Shown: positions 50,073 to 61,745, numbered from the stretch's first letter. The stretch: DNA of 64,000 nt from Taenia hydatigena (GCA_036345935.2 JADWOT020000007.1:4945471-5009470), one strand, 5' to 3'. The notes: generated by a model from the sequence alone, not told the origin. Made by a program: numbers and translations.

Positions 50073-50155
50073 GATGCAGGTGAGATCCAAACTCACGCCG
50101 GGAGACCCCAATGGATTAGCAATCCACCTTTCGTCAGCGCAGCCAACACCTTTCT
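50073..50155 (-). pseudogene. Serine(GCT) tRNA-like sequence in R3 copy B
   Basis: On the minus strand the anticodon arm (TGGATTGCTAATCCA) gives loop TTGCTAA and anticodon GCT. The T stem GTGAG/CTCAC is perfect around TTTGGAT, and the acceptor end CTGCATC is the same as in copy A. The 5' acceptor strand and D arm are eroded. GATGACATTTTAACC downstream corresponds to GACGACATTCTTTTTGACC in copy A. Confidence 0.55.
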
Positions 50156-50831
50156 CACCACGGCCTAACCTGCCAACTTCATTACTCATTCCAACATGTC
50201 ACACATCTCTTTACGGACCTCGAGCAGGCAAAATTAAAAACCATGCAGATAGGGATCGAATGGACCGGGAACAAATACTGCTAATGATAAGAGCCCGCGG
50301 AAAGACATTTGTTAATGCTCTCAAAGCTACGCTGCACACACACTTCGAAGTTCGTTTGATCCACTAATCAATCTTGCCAACCCATAATCATAAATTCGCT
50401 AGCGTCCTAACAACGCCATCCTAGTGACCACCTGTCCTGCTCTGCCGATGCTTTCTATGCTTATAGCCCTTTCTTCTTCTCACTATCCCATTCCTTCTCA
50501 ACATCGTCATGCCGTATAAGTGGGTGTAGCGTTGTTGTCGGTGTGTATCTAATCACATCCTCCTCAGTCGCAACTATTGACTATTTCAAAATTTGCACAC
50601 CTTCCTCTTTCCCATTACTTTTGTTAATACATTTTTTAAATTTATATGCCCGCCAATAGCCTAATGCTTTTTCCGTGCATTGGAATTTGTTCTGCATAAA
50701 AGGGCTTTATTCAGCTGCACTTTTCTTGCTGTTCGCTTCTCGTAAGCGAATTGCCAGGATTTTTTAGTGCTACATCCTTGTGCCGAAGCTAAAGTCCACT
50801 TTCTTTGTTTACGTTAAAATTGTTTCAGTGG

Positions 50832-50945
50832 CGATTGTTCTGTACGAGGTGGATGGATATTTGTTGGAAGAAGTTGGAATGAAAGGCAATTCGAAGGTGG
50901 TCCCTGAATTGATGGATTTGGCGGTGGGATTGCAGAGTTAGAGCA
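50832..50945 (+). pseudogene. Fossil terminal-exon-like segment in R3 copy B
   Basis: After a TTGTTTCAG acceptor-like site, one frame stays open for about 37 codons (AIVLYEVDGYLLEEVGMKG, then ending in a TAG). It matches the copy A frame at 15990-16110 in the part YL-EEV-MKG. Codon content looks coding-like (many GAA, GAT and GTG), but no protein family is recognised and no polyadenylation signal is clear. Confidence 0.3.
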
Positions 50946-51130
50946 CTTCATAAAAGAAGCAGTAGCCACTTTTTAAAAAGTTAGCAATAGGACTCCAAGC
51001 AAGAGTACGTAACAACGCCATCCATGCGCTGTGCACCCGATTTTCTATTCCGTCACTCATTTGGGCGACAAATGACTTGAATTTTTCGTAAACACGTGCT
51101 GCAAAATGGAAATTTCCTGCTCTTTGTCAT

Positions 51131-52457
51131 ATTCACCCACCTACTCTAAACTAAGCCGTAGAAACATCAGTCAATGAAAACATCTATCTTGAAGGCTTTA
51201 CCTACACGTCACCTAGTCGAAAGCTCCATAGGATTCAAAATATAAACGCAAATGCAATTTAGCTCTAAGTAGTCCTTTTAAGTACATTTATCTTTTGCCA
51301 AAATTTTTTTTTATGGAAAAGCATAATTCGACGTTTTCCTTACTTCATCTTGGTCTCAGATCTCCTTCAGAAGACCAAGGGTTATGGCAATCACATGAAC
51401 GGTACCCTTAGCATTGACTTTGCAAGAATTGTCCATCCAGAGATGCAAATTGGTAGGCTGCAATTAAAGGCTCACTTGCGACCGTTAATTGTGTCATGCA
51501 GTGAGTATTTGGTATCCAAAGAAGGCCTCGTGTGGATTTGGAAGACACAGCTAGACAGTAGATCATTGAATCGTCTCCTATGACACAAAGTAAGAAATTA
51601 CCATCCATCAAATCTCCAAAGGGCAATTATTCCAATCGGTAGGCAGGTGAGTGCTTACTTGGGGAATTAAGCATGAGAATGTTAATTTGAAGCATTCCCT
51701 ATTCAAATAATCACCATCGCTGTGAACCAGACTTATCTAGAAGCCACGCTTAAAAGCGCAAGTATTTTGACATGCTGATCTTTTCTTCTCCTTACCTTTC
51801 CACACTGCTCTCACTCTGGGCTGGGAACCAGTAGGGAGTAGTGGTATAAGAACTGGTAGAAACGGAGAAGGTCGGTGCACCACCAGTATTTTTACCGTTC
51901 CTTCACTTCACACCCTTTTCGCCTATCCTCGTGCCCACCTTGGCAATCGTCGTCAAATTTATTGCTTTCTTTATTCGAATGCCCGTTTCGGTTACAGCCA
52001 CATGGGTCCCCCTACTGACTTTGCAAGGTAGGTTGATGTCTAAGCTATGCCATCATTTGTCTTCAAGGAAGCTGTGGGCGCTACAGTCGTAGCATTTTTT
52101 ATTTCACCAAGCCTTTACGCCGCATTCACCACTCCTCAGTCTCACAGCATTAAAGGTGTCATGGGAAAGGCTAATCTTCCCATTACACGCCAGCCCAGCT
52201 ACTGCTTGAACAAGCACAAAATACTTTTTTCATAAAGGCAGACCTACTGCGAGGATAACGCATCACCACTGCCTTACATGGGCAGCATCTTTTAGACGTA
52301 GTTGATGGAAGAGGGTGGTGGTGATGATAAACAGGAAAGGGAATGAGCGAATTCCATTAGGTGCCAATCACAAATACACCCCACGCCGCTCCCGTGGACT
52401 AACAAGCTGACGCAGACTGCAAGAAATGGGAAGGAGAGGTAGAGGGTTGTAAATTTA
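51131..52457. other. Unannotated stretch
   Basis: No gene was recognised. Frames are at 51350-51583 plus (77 codons) and 52047-52235 plus. A GGTGGTGGTGATGATA simple run occurs at about 52314-52329, upstream of the Thr-like tRNA. Confidence 0.4.
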
Positions 52458-52533
52458 CGCCTCTGGAGAGGGTCGAACCCTCAAATTTCGCATTACAAGT
52501 ACGGCGCTCTATCCTGCGTTAGGGCGCAGAGAC
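52458..52533 (-). tRNA. Threonine(TGT) tRNA-like gene or recent pseudogene
   Basis: On the minus strand the acceptor strands GTCTCTG and CAGAGGC pair at all seven positions (one G-T). The T stem GAGGG/CTCTC pairs with one G-T around TTCGACC, and the anticodon loop CTTGTAA gives TGT, with a mostly paired stem. The weak part is the D arm (GCGCCCTAACGCAGGATAGAGC): base 8 is C instead of T and the box A consensus is poor, so pol III transcription is doubtful. No T-run follows within about 50 bases downstream. It is either a degraded tRNA-Thr or a tRNA-derived repeat. Confidence 0.45.
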
Positions 52534-53910
52534 ACCCAACATCCAGTACCACCATGCCACTAACTGCCACCAATAACCACCAGCATGCTTCGCCCCCTTG
52601 GCTTCATCCATATAATCTCCACGCACTCCTTTGCTACTACTGCTGTCGCTCTTCGAACAAGCCCCACAATTATTAATGGCTAGAAATAGTTACTCTGTTA
52701 TGCATAACGCCCTTAACAATTAGTGATTTTCCTTAAAAGGACAATTCTTCAAAGGGGTGATGGTGACTCTCCCTAGGAATCTCGTTTAAGTCACCAGTTC
52801 CGCGCTCCTTGCTCTATTCACGGGTTAGTAACAGCTCTTACCCTCGCCAGTATTGGCAATGTAACAATAGTGTGACAACTGGCACATGCCCCATTCTTTC
52901 TGCATGCGCTTCTATCTCAGTGGTTCGTTTTTGCTGATGTCGAAACTGCTGATGATGAGGCGCATGAGAAGATGAAGCGGCGCTTTGTTCTGCAGAGATT
53001 GTGGCTCTACACAGACTCAAATTGAACTCTTTATCGTTTGTCCGTGATAGAGATGCGAGTAATCCAGCTGTGAACTAGGGAGAAGGGTCATGTTATTATG
53101 AATGATCAGACTCAGCAATAAAGTTGAAATTACGTTAAAGGAGTCAGGCTGTCCAGCTGCCCGCTGGTAGGAGGAATCGCGACAATTTGCTCCCCTTGAA
53201 ACATTAGTAAGGAAGATGAAATAGAAAGAGCGCGACCGGTCCGCACTAGCAGAACCACAACTACCAAGGAGATTAAAGTGCATCCTTACATCAAAATTAT
53301 GCATCAGGAGCACTTCAGTAGCATTTTCCCTACAATGCGTTATTTGACTCAGGTTATCACACTCGACAAATGACGTGCTTGCATCGCCACGAATTAGACA
53401 GGCAAGTGAATCGGAAGCGATTCAAAATGATCGCAGGTAGCAGAGTTGTCAAGCCCCACCTAGCTGCCAAGTCGCAAGCAGTGACAAAGTGATTAAGGTC
53501 ATTTGAGTGCTCGAAGCTAGTTACACTGCGATGATTTGCCAATCCCATTGAGCTAGGCCTCCACTCAAGTTTCCAACATTTGCTGCAATTTCATGCCAAT
53601 AGCCCTACACGTCAAGTGGCAAGTCGACATTCTGGCATCCAGTGCAGTGTCATCACGTTGCTCTCCAGTGCCTTTGAGTTATTAAAACAACGGTGTTGAG
53701 AACTCGTAACTAAGATATTTTTGAAAACTACGTAATGCGATAATTTATTTGATTCCTTTGCTACGTTTCCACGGCGAGTTTTAATTATTGGCGCACTGGT
53801 TTCACCAGTAAAACAAGTGACAATAAAGCAAAAGTGATAATGTCATTCGTCATTGAAAGGTTTTTAGAAGGCTGGTTCAAATCTACCCAAGCATTTCAAA
53901 TAAAATCATA
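52534..53910. other. Unannotated stretch up to the gap
   Basis: No gene or repeat was recognised. The minus frame at 53017-53313 (98 codons) is not distinctive. Confidence 0.4.
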
Positions 53911-54013
53911 NNNNNNNNNNNNNNNNNNNNNNNNNNNNNNNNNNNNNNNNNNNNNNNNNNNNNNNNNNNNNNNNNNNNNNNNNNNNNNNNNNNNNNNNNN
54001 NNNNNNNNNNNNN
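53911..54013. other. Assembly gap (103 N)
   Basis: A run of N bases. An open frame that spans it on the plus strand is an artefact of translating N. No interpretation across the gap is possible. Confidence 1.
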
Positions 54014-54978
54014 TTTTATAGAAAATAGATCACGCAACGGCTGCAAAGGTCGGAATTCGCTTTTGCATTAGACCATGGGCGTTTACTACACAAAGGTCGC
54101 TCAGCTTGGATTATTTTCCTGCGCAACTGTTCAACATCTAATTTAAATGTCTTGGCTAGGTTTGGCCGCCACGTTACTCATGGAGCCAAAAATGCACTTC
54201 TACTAGTGGTTTAGGATCGGGAAGAAAATAACAAATATAGAGAGTAAGGGGGTCGACAATAAGCATGTCCGCGGATTGGCGGAGTCTTAAGGCACCGCTA
54301 TTACCAAAGTGATGCTTAACATTTCCGGCCGCTAGATGCAACACATCCCATGACAGAGAGATAGGAATCATAAATGGCAACGATGTGCATAAAATGTCTC
54401 GAAATGCAAGCTGAAGAATAGGTGAACTGCACTGATTCGCATCTTGCGAAAACCATGGAGACACATTATCTACATAGAGCATGATGCAAGAAGTTTGGAA
54501 CTAACTTGAAAGAGAAAAAGGACCAAGTGTTAGGGTATGCACGCGGTAAGGCTTCGGGTTGCCTACATTACCTCAAAGGCGATGGTTGCGACCCAGAATA
54601 GTCCCATTTCGCATAGTCAAGAGTAAATCAAAACACTTAGGCATTCAATAGCCCATCTCCTAATCCAAGCGTTTCCCTCGGTCTTGCCATCGAAGAACCT
54701 CCAGCCTCAGCCATCACAACTTGTCGGTGACGTGTGAAATGCGCCAAGAGTCCACGGTGCCGAACACATAATTTCCATCCAAAGGAAAAAGAAAGGAACT
54801 CACGAGTAAGACATTTTGCAGGTTCTCTTATTAACTGGTGAGAAAGGGGCTAAAGAGTAGTACTAAGCTGGTAGACATTCGAGAACCGGTGCCACGACCT
54901 CAACTCTGTCCTCACGGATCGAATCAATCTACCACCTCTCAGTGCTTTGGTGAACTGGTAATTAAAACGCACAACCAC
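54014..54978. other. Unannotated stretch
   Basis: The minus frame at 54174-54482 (102 codons) has no recognised motif. A GGTATGCACGCGG...GGTTGCGACCC segment at 54534-54593 vaguely recalls a tRNA but does not fold convincingly. Confidence 0.35.
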
Positions 54979-54984
54979 TTTATT
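54979..54984 (-). terminator. AATAAA polyadenylation-signal candidate
   Basis: AATAAA on the minus strand lies about 156 bases past the stop codon of the three-exon model at 55140-55877. The hexamer is frequent by chance in AT-rich DNA, so it supports the model only mildly. Confidence 0.3.
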
Positions 54985-55048
54985 GATAATCAGGCAAACG
55001 AAGGAACGGGTCAAACAGATGTAAAGAAGTAAGGGTATGGATAAACCA

Positions 55049-55125
55049 TTCAATTAATCAGTCAAGCAAAATCAATCAACTAGTCAGTCAAATCATCAAA
55101 TCACTGCTCGATTAATTGGTTTAAG
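55049..55125. repeat. Imperfect AATCA/GTCAA simple repeat
   Basis: Units such as CAATCAACTAGTCAGTCAA recur irregularly over about 75 bases, built on ATCA and GTCA steps. It falls in the putative 3' untranslated region of the minus-strand gene model. Confidence 0.6.
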
Positions 55126-55139
55126 AATTGGGATATCAC

Positions 55140-55877
55140 TCAGCTAGATTGGAGTTGAGTACAGCAGTGGCAGCAGTAGCACGAAGAAAAGAGGTAGCGG
55201 AGACGCATTCTCAGTCGTTTGAACCACTACAGTGAAAGAAGAGTGGAAGAAGAAGAAAGTGTGTTCTCTTGGGTGGGAAAGACATTGACATGGCAAACGG
55301 GAGGATGAAGTAAAGAGTGCAAGCTTACCAAAGGAAGCAGACGAGCCAGAGGAAGCGGATGATTGGCTAGGACAAGAGAAGTGCAACAAGTGAGCTCTTG
55401 GCTTAAGTATTAAGTCAAGCACTGGATGGCTGGATAATCTAATGGGTTCTAAGTGCGATGGCACAAGTACTAGAGTCACTCACCAGAGTCGATTAAGTTG
55501 CACAGAGTCCTATATTTTCCTTCTTGCAATCTCCTCACCATATCCACATCCCCTTTTCCTCCACCCTCCTCCTTCTCTTCACCTGGCTCTACGTCAACCT
55601 CGAATTGCACACCCACCTCCTCCATCGCTCCCCGCGTGGTCGAGAGTTGGCTCGCCGTTTGCAATGGTGTCACTGTGGTGAGCGATGACGACGTAGGAGA
55701 ATCCGATTCCATCCGGGAGGGTGGCAACTGCCACCACTCCGCCTGCTCATCCCCATCCTACCACTGACTCGTCAAAGTCAAGTAGTCGGACAGGTCACAT
55801 TCCGATTCCTCGTGCCCCGTCAACTCGACCTCGTCGTCATCGCTCAGCGTCTGCTCCTGCGTGTCTAAATCCTCCAT
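55140..55877 (-). CDS. Candidate three-exon gene with one in-frame TAG, function unknown
   Basis: Minus-strand model: exon 1 55877-55484 (from ATG), exon 2 55366-55329, exon 3 55226-55140 (ends TGA). Exon 1 ends CTG/GTGAGT in phase 1. Exon 2 follows TTCTCTTGTCCTAG and ends TTTG/GTAAGC. Exon 3 follows CTTTCACTGTAG. The phases agree, giving introns of 117 and 102 bases. Exon 1 is clearly GC-richer than its surroundings. It encodes an acidic start (MEDLDTQEQTLSDDDEVEL), a DGDEQAEWW motif, a Ser/Thr-rich part and an acidic, Gly-rich part, then a basic RRLQEGKYRTL. Exon 3 gives a short basic, cysteine-rich tail (RLRMRLR, then CYCCHCC). Codon 40 (55758-55760) is TAG, directly before DGDEQ. A pseudogene, an assembly error or a start at the internal ATG (55727) are possible. 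DGDEQ preceded by acidic Ser-rich sequence faintly recalls GPATCH2-type proteins, but no G-patch is present and I make no assignment. Confidence 0.4.
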
Positions 55878-55926
55878 AGACTGAATTGTTCGAGTAGTTA
55901 AGCGCACAGTCGAGCGAAGTGTAAAT

Positions 55927-55983
55927 TTGCCACGTGTAATCTGCTATTTTATAAAGGTCTTTATTGAGAAGCTCACGTGGCAA
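55927..55983 (-). promoter_or_regulatory. Candidate promoter: TATA box between inverted CACGTG boxes
   Basis: TTGCCACGTG (55927-55936) and its exact inverse CACGTGGCAA (55974-55983) form a 10-base inverted repeat with a 37-base spacer. Between them TATAAAA lies on the minus strand (55953-55947). That is about 70 bases upstream of the ATG at 55877, so a start of transcription near 55920 would give a short leader. CACGTG is the core E-box bound by bHLH-zip factors in animals. The arrangement supports a gene start here but is not proof. Confidence 0.4.
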
Positions 55984-58900
55984 GAATTGCTTTGCCCAGC
56001 AGAAAGTGAGAAGTGCTCGAATACATTTTCTCTTGCGAGCAAATTGGGGGCTACGGTGGCGGATTCTAAGACTAGTTTAGCCGCGCTTCTAAGCGATTAG
56101 CTAAAAGTTCGAAGTTATGAACAAGCGATTCCGCCTTGATTTCAGCGCAATAATCATATGCTTGAGCAACTAGGCCTCTGTAAAGTCAAATTTGCTTTAA
56201 AAACCGCGAATGCACCAGCGACCTGAGGCTGTTACTGCGCCTATGATGACTGTTAAACGCGTTTAGAGGAAGCACGTAAATGAGATTTGGAAATGTAAAC
56301 AAGTGTGACAGAACTTTTAAACTAAGTGAATACCATTACCCATAATCCTGAAGAACAGCCATGTTTTTCTCATATATGGACTCAATGTAGGCTCTTGTGA
56401 AGGCATGTGCGCAACATTATGACATGGCAAGACTTGATGGCGAATAGTGTTGCCATTTATTTGTATGCGGGTTATAACTGGATGAAAGATCTAGCGATAG
56501 TGTTATAAGCTCTGCATGGCCATGTGAAATAGCACTTTAAAGCAATGCCACCCGCTCACCCCGCATTCTGCCGCATACCATGTGCAGCAACGAATTGCTG
56601 TGGAGGAATGGCTTTGAGGATGATTGGTCAAACTCCTGCGTCAGGCATTGCAAGTTAAGCAGAGCCAAAGGAAGCACTCGAGTTAAGTGTGGCGACTAAA
56701 TTGATGACTGACCGCGACATCAATTATTTCTCCTAGTAGCTCAACTGTCTTTGCAGTTTTGCTGTGTCGAAAATGGCTCCGTGGACGGAAAATAGGCTGG
56801 CTGCTACGGGCATCCATAGATAGGCGCAAAAGCACTGGCTCTAAATCAGATTTGTGTAAGAGCGGACCGGATGGAAGACGATTCCGTTAGAGTGAAATCT
56901 TGCGTCATTTCAATTTGTCGCGTTGTTCCCATGTTAGGGCTGACCAGTAGCATCAATTTTGGCTCCATCATGCTAGTAGAGAAGCAGAAAAGTTATCTCG
57001 GGTAGCGTCGCTTCCTTTATCTATAGCTTTCCAGCGGAACATGGGGTCGTGATGGATAACCTTATGTTTAACATCGTCACTCATTCACTTTTCCATAGAG
57101 TATGTGCATCCTTTGCACCACTTTAACCAAACACCATAAGAAGTCAGGCGACACCGCACTTGTTAAATGGGTGCTTAGTTGGACTCAGTTTTTAAATTCT
57201 TCTCCGAAATTCCGATTATCTTTTGTCGATATTTCCTCCAGCTCCTCACTTTTCCGATTAAGGCAAACATGAACGTGAACACGAGATTGACAAAAAAGGC
57301 GTGATTTTAAAAGAGAGTGGCTAAAGAATCAGTGGGTAGTTAAGAATAAGATGCGGACAAACGCGAATTTGAGGCGGAGAAAGAGCACAATGAAGCATTG
57401 GGATCATCGCTCAACAACAATCCTTGCACCAATCATCGTTCTTATTAAGTAGTAGGGCTGACGGCACAACAGCTGGAGGCGCGCTTTTACAAAGAATCAT
57501 TGACGGAAATTGAGATATTCTCATGGGAGAACGGCAAACTCAGCAAGGCAAATGAGACACGTGATTGCAAAGCAGCGTGATTTGTTCACAGTCTACGTAA
57601 TACATAGCAAATAACGGTTGGAGCGTCAATGAATTTATGGAACGAAGCATATTTTCGTGGACACTGAATAAATGCTTCATGCTTTGCAGAAGACTGCGAA
57701 ATCACCACTCATTCTCATTAACTCTACCATCTTCGAATATGGTCTGCAAAATTTGTTAGAAATGAACACTTTTCCTATTAAACTTAGAAGCAACCATCAA
57801 TATTGCCATGCAGCCTGGATTGTTGTGCTTGAAACGTGGCGGTCTTGCAAGCGTTGTCTTAGCCTTGAGTGGTTACATGAAGAACTTGTTCTCCACGTGT
57901 GATCATGAAACTAGTTTCTTGAAAACCGAACGAAAACACACCGATTTCGTTGAGCAGTCTTGCAAAATATGGCTCGTGGTCATTTTGAGGCGAGATACAA
58001 CAACAGTCGAGATGGCTTAACTTTTAACATTTTCTTTGAATAAGAGGGAGTCAAAAATATGATTTCTTCTTTAACCTGTCCATACTGTCTAATAACCTTT
58101 AGTCTCAAATGCTTTTTGTCCACTTATGAGTTTATTTAAAGAGAGAACTAGAGTTGAAGTCATCGATTTGCGAGACATAATTGGAATGACATGGATGCGA
58201 TACGTGAATTTAGAAGAAGATGGCTTAGTCAAGATAAATTACTATTAGAGGCGCATGATTTTAAATGATAATATTCGGGAAGAAATGGAAAGCATGAGCT
58301 GCCTCCATCCACGCCATCAGGAGGTCTGTGAAGCCAGGAAACTTGTTACAATGCTCTTATAACCACGAGAAAAAGTAAAATTAAACCACGTTGCGCCTCA
58401 GCCAATACAGTTCTTTTACCTGCCAAGGCTATCACTTTAGAGGGCTTCACCTGCCACTTTTCAATGCAGCGCTGTATTTGAAAGTCATTTCGAAGGAAGG
58501 CTAATGGAGGCAGGACCTTTATAAGCCACTGCTCTTAACGACTATAGTAACTTTTGCCAGTGTGCCTATCCAAACATTTTCATTTCTTGGAAATTGATCC
58601 GAATCGGCGTGCCTCACAATCTGGCGCTGTCTAGCAGACTGTTGATTGATTTTCATCTTTTGTTAAATCTGTACCAGTTGCGTAAAGTGGCATATTTGCC
58701 TAAGGGTAAGTAATCTGTTGTATCTCATGCATTCTAATGTGCTTCGGCTTTTTATTTAAAATAATTTTCTAGGTTTTTGGTACTCTAGCACGAGGTCTTG
58801 GATGATGTGCGGCTCCAGCTCATGGAATAGGCAATGCTCCCATCTACTAGACTGTCGAATACTCAGCGCCCGCCATTCACTCTTGTCGTTAGACAATATC

Positions 58901-60127
58901 CCGGGACGTGGTGATCCAGTCGATTTCCTTCTCTTTTGCTCCATTCGGTGCATTTCGACTTCGTGGAATCAATTTCTGTAGCGTTTGCGTTGCAATGCAG
59001 TGATTTCATAATATCTAACGTCTTAGAATCGAGCTCTACTTTGCAGAAACGAAAGTAACCTAAAATTTGAGACATAACGTGCTCTTTTTGCAGCCGTAAG
59101 ACAAAATGTGGTTTAACAGAAGGCTTACCTTGTCTGACATCTGAGTCTCGGTGGGATCAGTTTCATATCAAATCTGGTGATATCGGCTGCACTTTGCCCT
59201 TTATTATAAAAACGGAGGATCATCGGTGCATAAAATCCCATAAATAGGCACCCTCCTGTGAATGATCAATTAAACGAGCTTACATTGAAAGGCACTTCCT
59301 ATTGGTAGGACATTATGAAAAACGCTAATTTGTTAAGATTAGATTAAATCCAAAAGTAAACAGGTTATGATAAGGTGACTACTGTGTTTATAAGCACAGC
59401 GATATCCAGAATATTCGTAGCACAAAGCATATGCTTCTTTTTCATCTCTATCAATCAAGCACAAGAAGTATATCCGCAGCACAGTTTCGTCTGCACTTCT
59501 TAAACCTGCCCCATCTTTCAATGTTCGAGCAATAAGGAAAGCCATAATCTACACTTTCACCGGGATCCTTATCGATTACAAGGAAAAAACGAAATAACGA
59601 GCAATGTCATAATGTAAGGCGAGATAGTTTGGGCTCTCAGCCATGCAATAAGGCAACTTTGATTTGGTTTAACACTAACGTTGGATTGCTAGACAACTAA
59701 TGCCATGCAGACGAAATCAAAATAGGCTCATCCCAACATCAGCATTAGCTCTAGGCTGTAGCTTTTGTGTTTTTTGCTTTCCCAATATTTTTGAGGTTTA
59801 ATTAATGCCCTTGATGTTTTTTGCTTGCTGCATCAGTAAGTGCCCCGCCTTTTACCAAAACATGCTACTTTTTATAGCTAGAATAATAATTCGACGTGAA
59901 GGTCCTGCAAGCGCAATTGTATATTAATGCAACTTAACCTCGGAAACGGTAAACAGCGCAAGGCGATCAAGCAAAACCGCTCTTTATTTTTTAGAAGTTT
60001 TGGAAGGCTTCTGTTACCAAAGTGGATTGTATTCATTTTACATCGCACTTTGAGGGTTTGAACCTGGCCTAACCTTTAGTGCTTATCCGTGGTACTCTTC
60101 CATACGTGACCATGTTCCTCCTGCAAT
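55984..60127. other. Unannotated stretch
   Basis: Over 4 kb with no recognised gene, repeat pair or tRNA. Frames are at most about 76 codons (57672-57902 plus). Confidence 0.5.
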
Positions 60128-60542
60128 TCAAGCCATTGTGTAATTAATCCCACAAATCAGTGGCTTGATTAAAACTGACATTCTCATAAAGCAATTGTTA
60201 AGTTTCGACTTTTGCATACGATCGGCACCGAACAGCCGAGAAGCGAGTAAATCGTGGTTTAATTTTCCTTTACCTGCCTCCGGGATGCTGTTATTGACAT
60301 CGATGGCGAAATCGAGGACATTAGACGTCTCTTCAATGTAAGACGATCCGCTTGTGAAGACGCTGCTAGTTATCTTGCAAAAACCGTCTGATGACACCAA
60401 AAGGCTTGAGTTGGATGCACAGAGTCAGATGTCCCACGATGTAACGAACTTGAGCCCTGGATCTGACTCCTTACGCACGAACGGCACTTTTGACTACTCA
60501 AATAAACATTCGAAATTTAAGTATACGGCCTTTTCCGCATGA
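60128..60542. other. Coding-like patch, strand ambiguous
   Basis: A minus frame (60128-60400) reads SSDGFCKITSSVFTSGSSY and IEETSNVLDFAIDVNNSIP, and meets a GCAG/GTAAAG donor-like site at about 60269. An overlapping plus frame (60354-60542) reads KTLLVILQKPSDDTKRLELD after a TTCAATGTAAG acceptor-like site. The patch is less AT-rich than its flanks. At most one strand can be coding where they overlap, neither is recognised, and both could be chance. Confidence 0.15.
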
Positions 60543-61387
60543 AAAATCTGCCATTTTTCCAGCCAAGTATAGACCTTGTCTTTTGCTGAGAAATCGGTTA
60601 ATCAGGAATTAGCTCCGTGTTAAGAATGAGTATTTCGTCAAATGTGGTAGCTCATTATGTTTGCACCTCCACAGGACTGGCACATCGCATTTCTCTCCAG
60701 CACAAATCAGTGACCATGCTGTTGAATTTGTGTTCCAACCTTTTAGTCTAATTTACAGGCAGGCGTCTCTTCTCGGCTATTGGTCTTTGCATCCGCTTTG
60801 TTGTTTCCTCAATTTATCTCTAACTCCGCCAACTTCGCCTTCCTTCCAATCACACTCATCGCCACATGCAATTTTCCCTGCCATTACCGAAACCATATAG
60901 GACTTACTTTCATTATTTATGCCACTGTTTCTCCTCTTTTATTTTTTACTCTACCAGCCATAAATCATTAATTTGGTAGCTTTTTACTGATGTGTTTATA
61001 CAGAAACGCTATTGCAGCACTATATTGGTCTCACAACTTGCATTTGATAACAGATGTTATATCCCATATTTTTAAAAGGATGGTACCTAAAAACAGAAAA
61101 TAAGAGTTAACTTTACAATTATAGCTCATAGAAGGATGAATCCAGGTTTCATATTTATTATCATTATTTAATGCCTAGAGCATTGCTGATTTAACCTAGG
61201 CTTAACAGGGGCATGCCAAAAGTGATTAACTTAGACAACTTAACAAGACATATCCTTGCTGGGTGGATAGAAGGTGTGTTCTCGGAAAAAAAACTTGTTA
61301 CTTTGCATTTTAAGGTTACAAATTTTAGCATCCCCATGAAGCAAAAGCCTGCCATTACTAGTTTAGTGCAGGTTGGCACACTCCCAT
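60543..61387. other. Unannotated stretch
   Basis: No gene was recognised. The plus frame at 61213-61425 (70 codons) overlaps a minus frame of similar length; neither is distinctive. Confidence 0.4.
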
Positions 61388-61745
61388 TCACTTCCATTGT
61401 TGTTGAGGAGAAAGGTAGCATTTAATCCATAATAACTGTCTTGGAACAAAGTTGAAGTAGCTATCGTCTCGTTGGTCGATGATAAGTTGGACCACGACGT
61501 TGACCGTGCTTGAGATGCAGGATGGCATGGCCGCCAAAATTTTGTGATCCATTGTCAGAGGTTGTGTTGGTTCCGATGCCAAAAGTGGTCTTAAGCGATG
61601 CGCCTGTAGAAAGCTAGAACAGAAGTTAGCGTCGTGTTCGCAGGCACGAGCATGCACACGCAGCATAGAGGTAAGATGGATCCCTCGATAAGAAACGTCT
61701 GAAAAAGTGTCTTCTCTTCTAAATCGCACCTAGTTCACACATCCG
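61388..61745 (-). other. GC-richer minus-strand open region, possible relic exon
   Basis: The minus strand has a 113-codon frame (61729-61388). Within it, a CTTTCTACAG acceptor-like site near 61608 is followed by two frames open at once for 45 to 55 codons. One includes AHRLRPLLASEPTQPL; the other includes KTTFGIGTNTTSDNG. Composition is richer in C and CpG than the flanks. It may be a decayed transposable element or exon. No domain is recognised, and openness in two frames argues against a clear coding call. Confidence 0.2.

Larger units (their letters stand above)
48100..51130 (+). repeat. tRNA-bearing duplication R3, copy B
   Basis: Partner of 15750-18580 in inverted orientation. From left to right it carries an Arg-like tRNA (48709-48781, minus), a Pro-like tRNA (48819-48889, plus), about 1.2 kb of shared non-coding sequence, a Ser-like tRNA (50073-50155, minus), then two fossil frames near 50200-50367 and 50832-50945. 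Homology can be followed from about 48120 (GCTTGAATGATTG) to about 51100 (CGACAAATGACTTG region). The Pro-to-Ser interval is about 150 bp longer here than in copy A. Both outer ends fade gradually without visible terminal structures. Confidence 0.8.

Noticed and set aside
53834..54028. Open frame crossing the assembly gap
   Set aside because: More than half of its codons are N; the frame is an artefact.
54534..54600. Pro-like tRNA fragment (GCTTCGGGTTGC, GGTTGCGACCC)
   Set aside because: The D arm and acceptor stem cannot be found and the spacing between arms is wrong.
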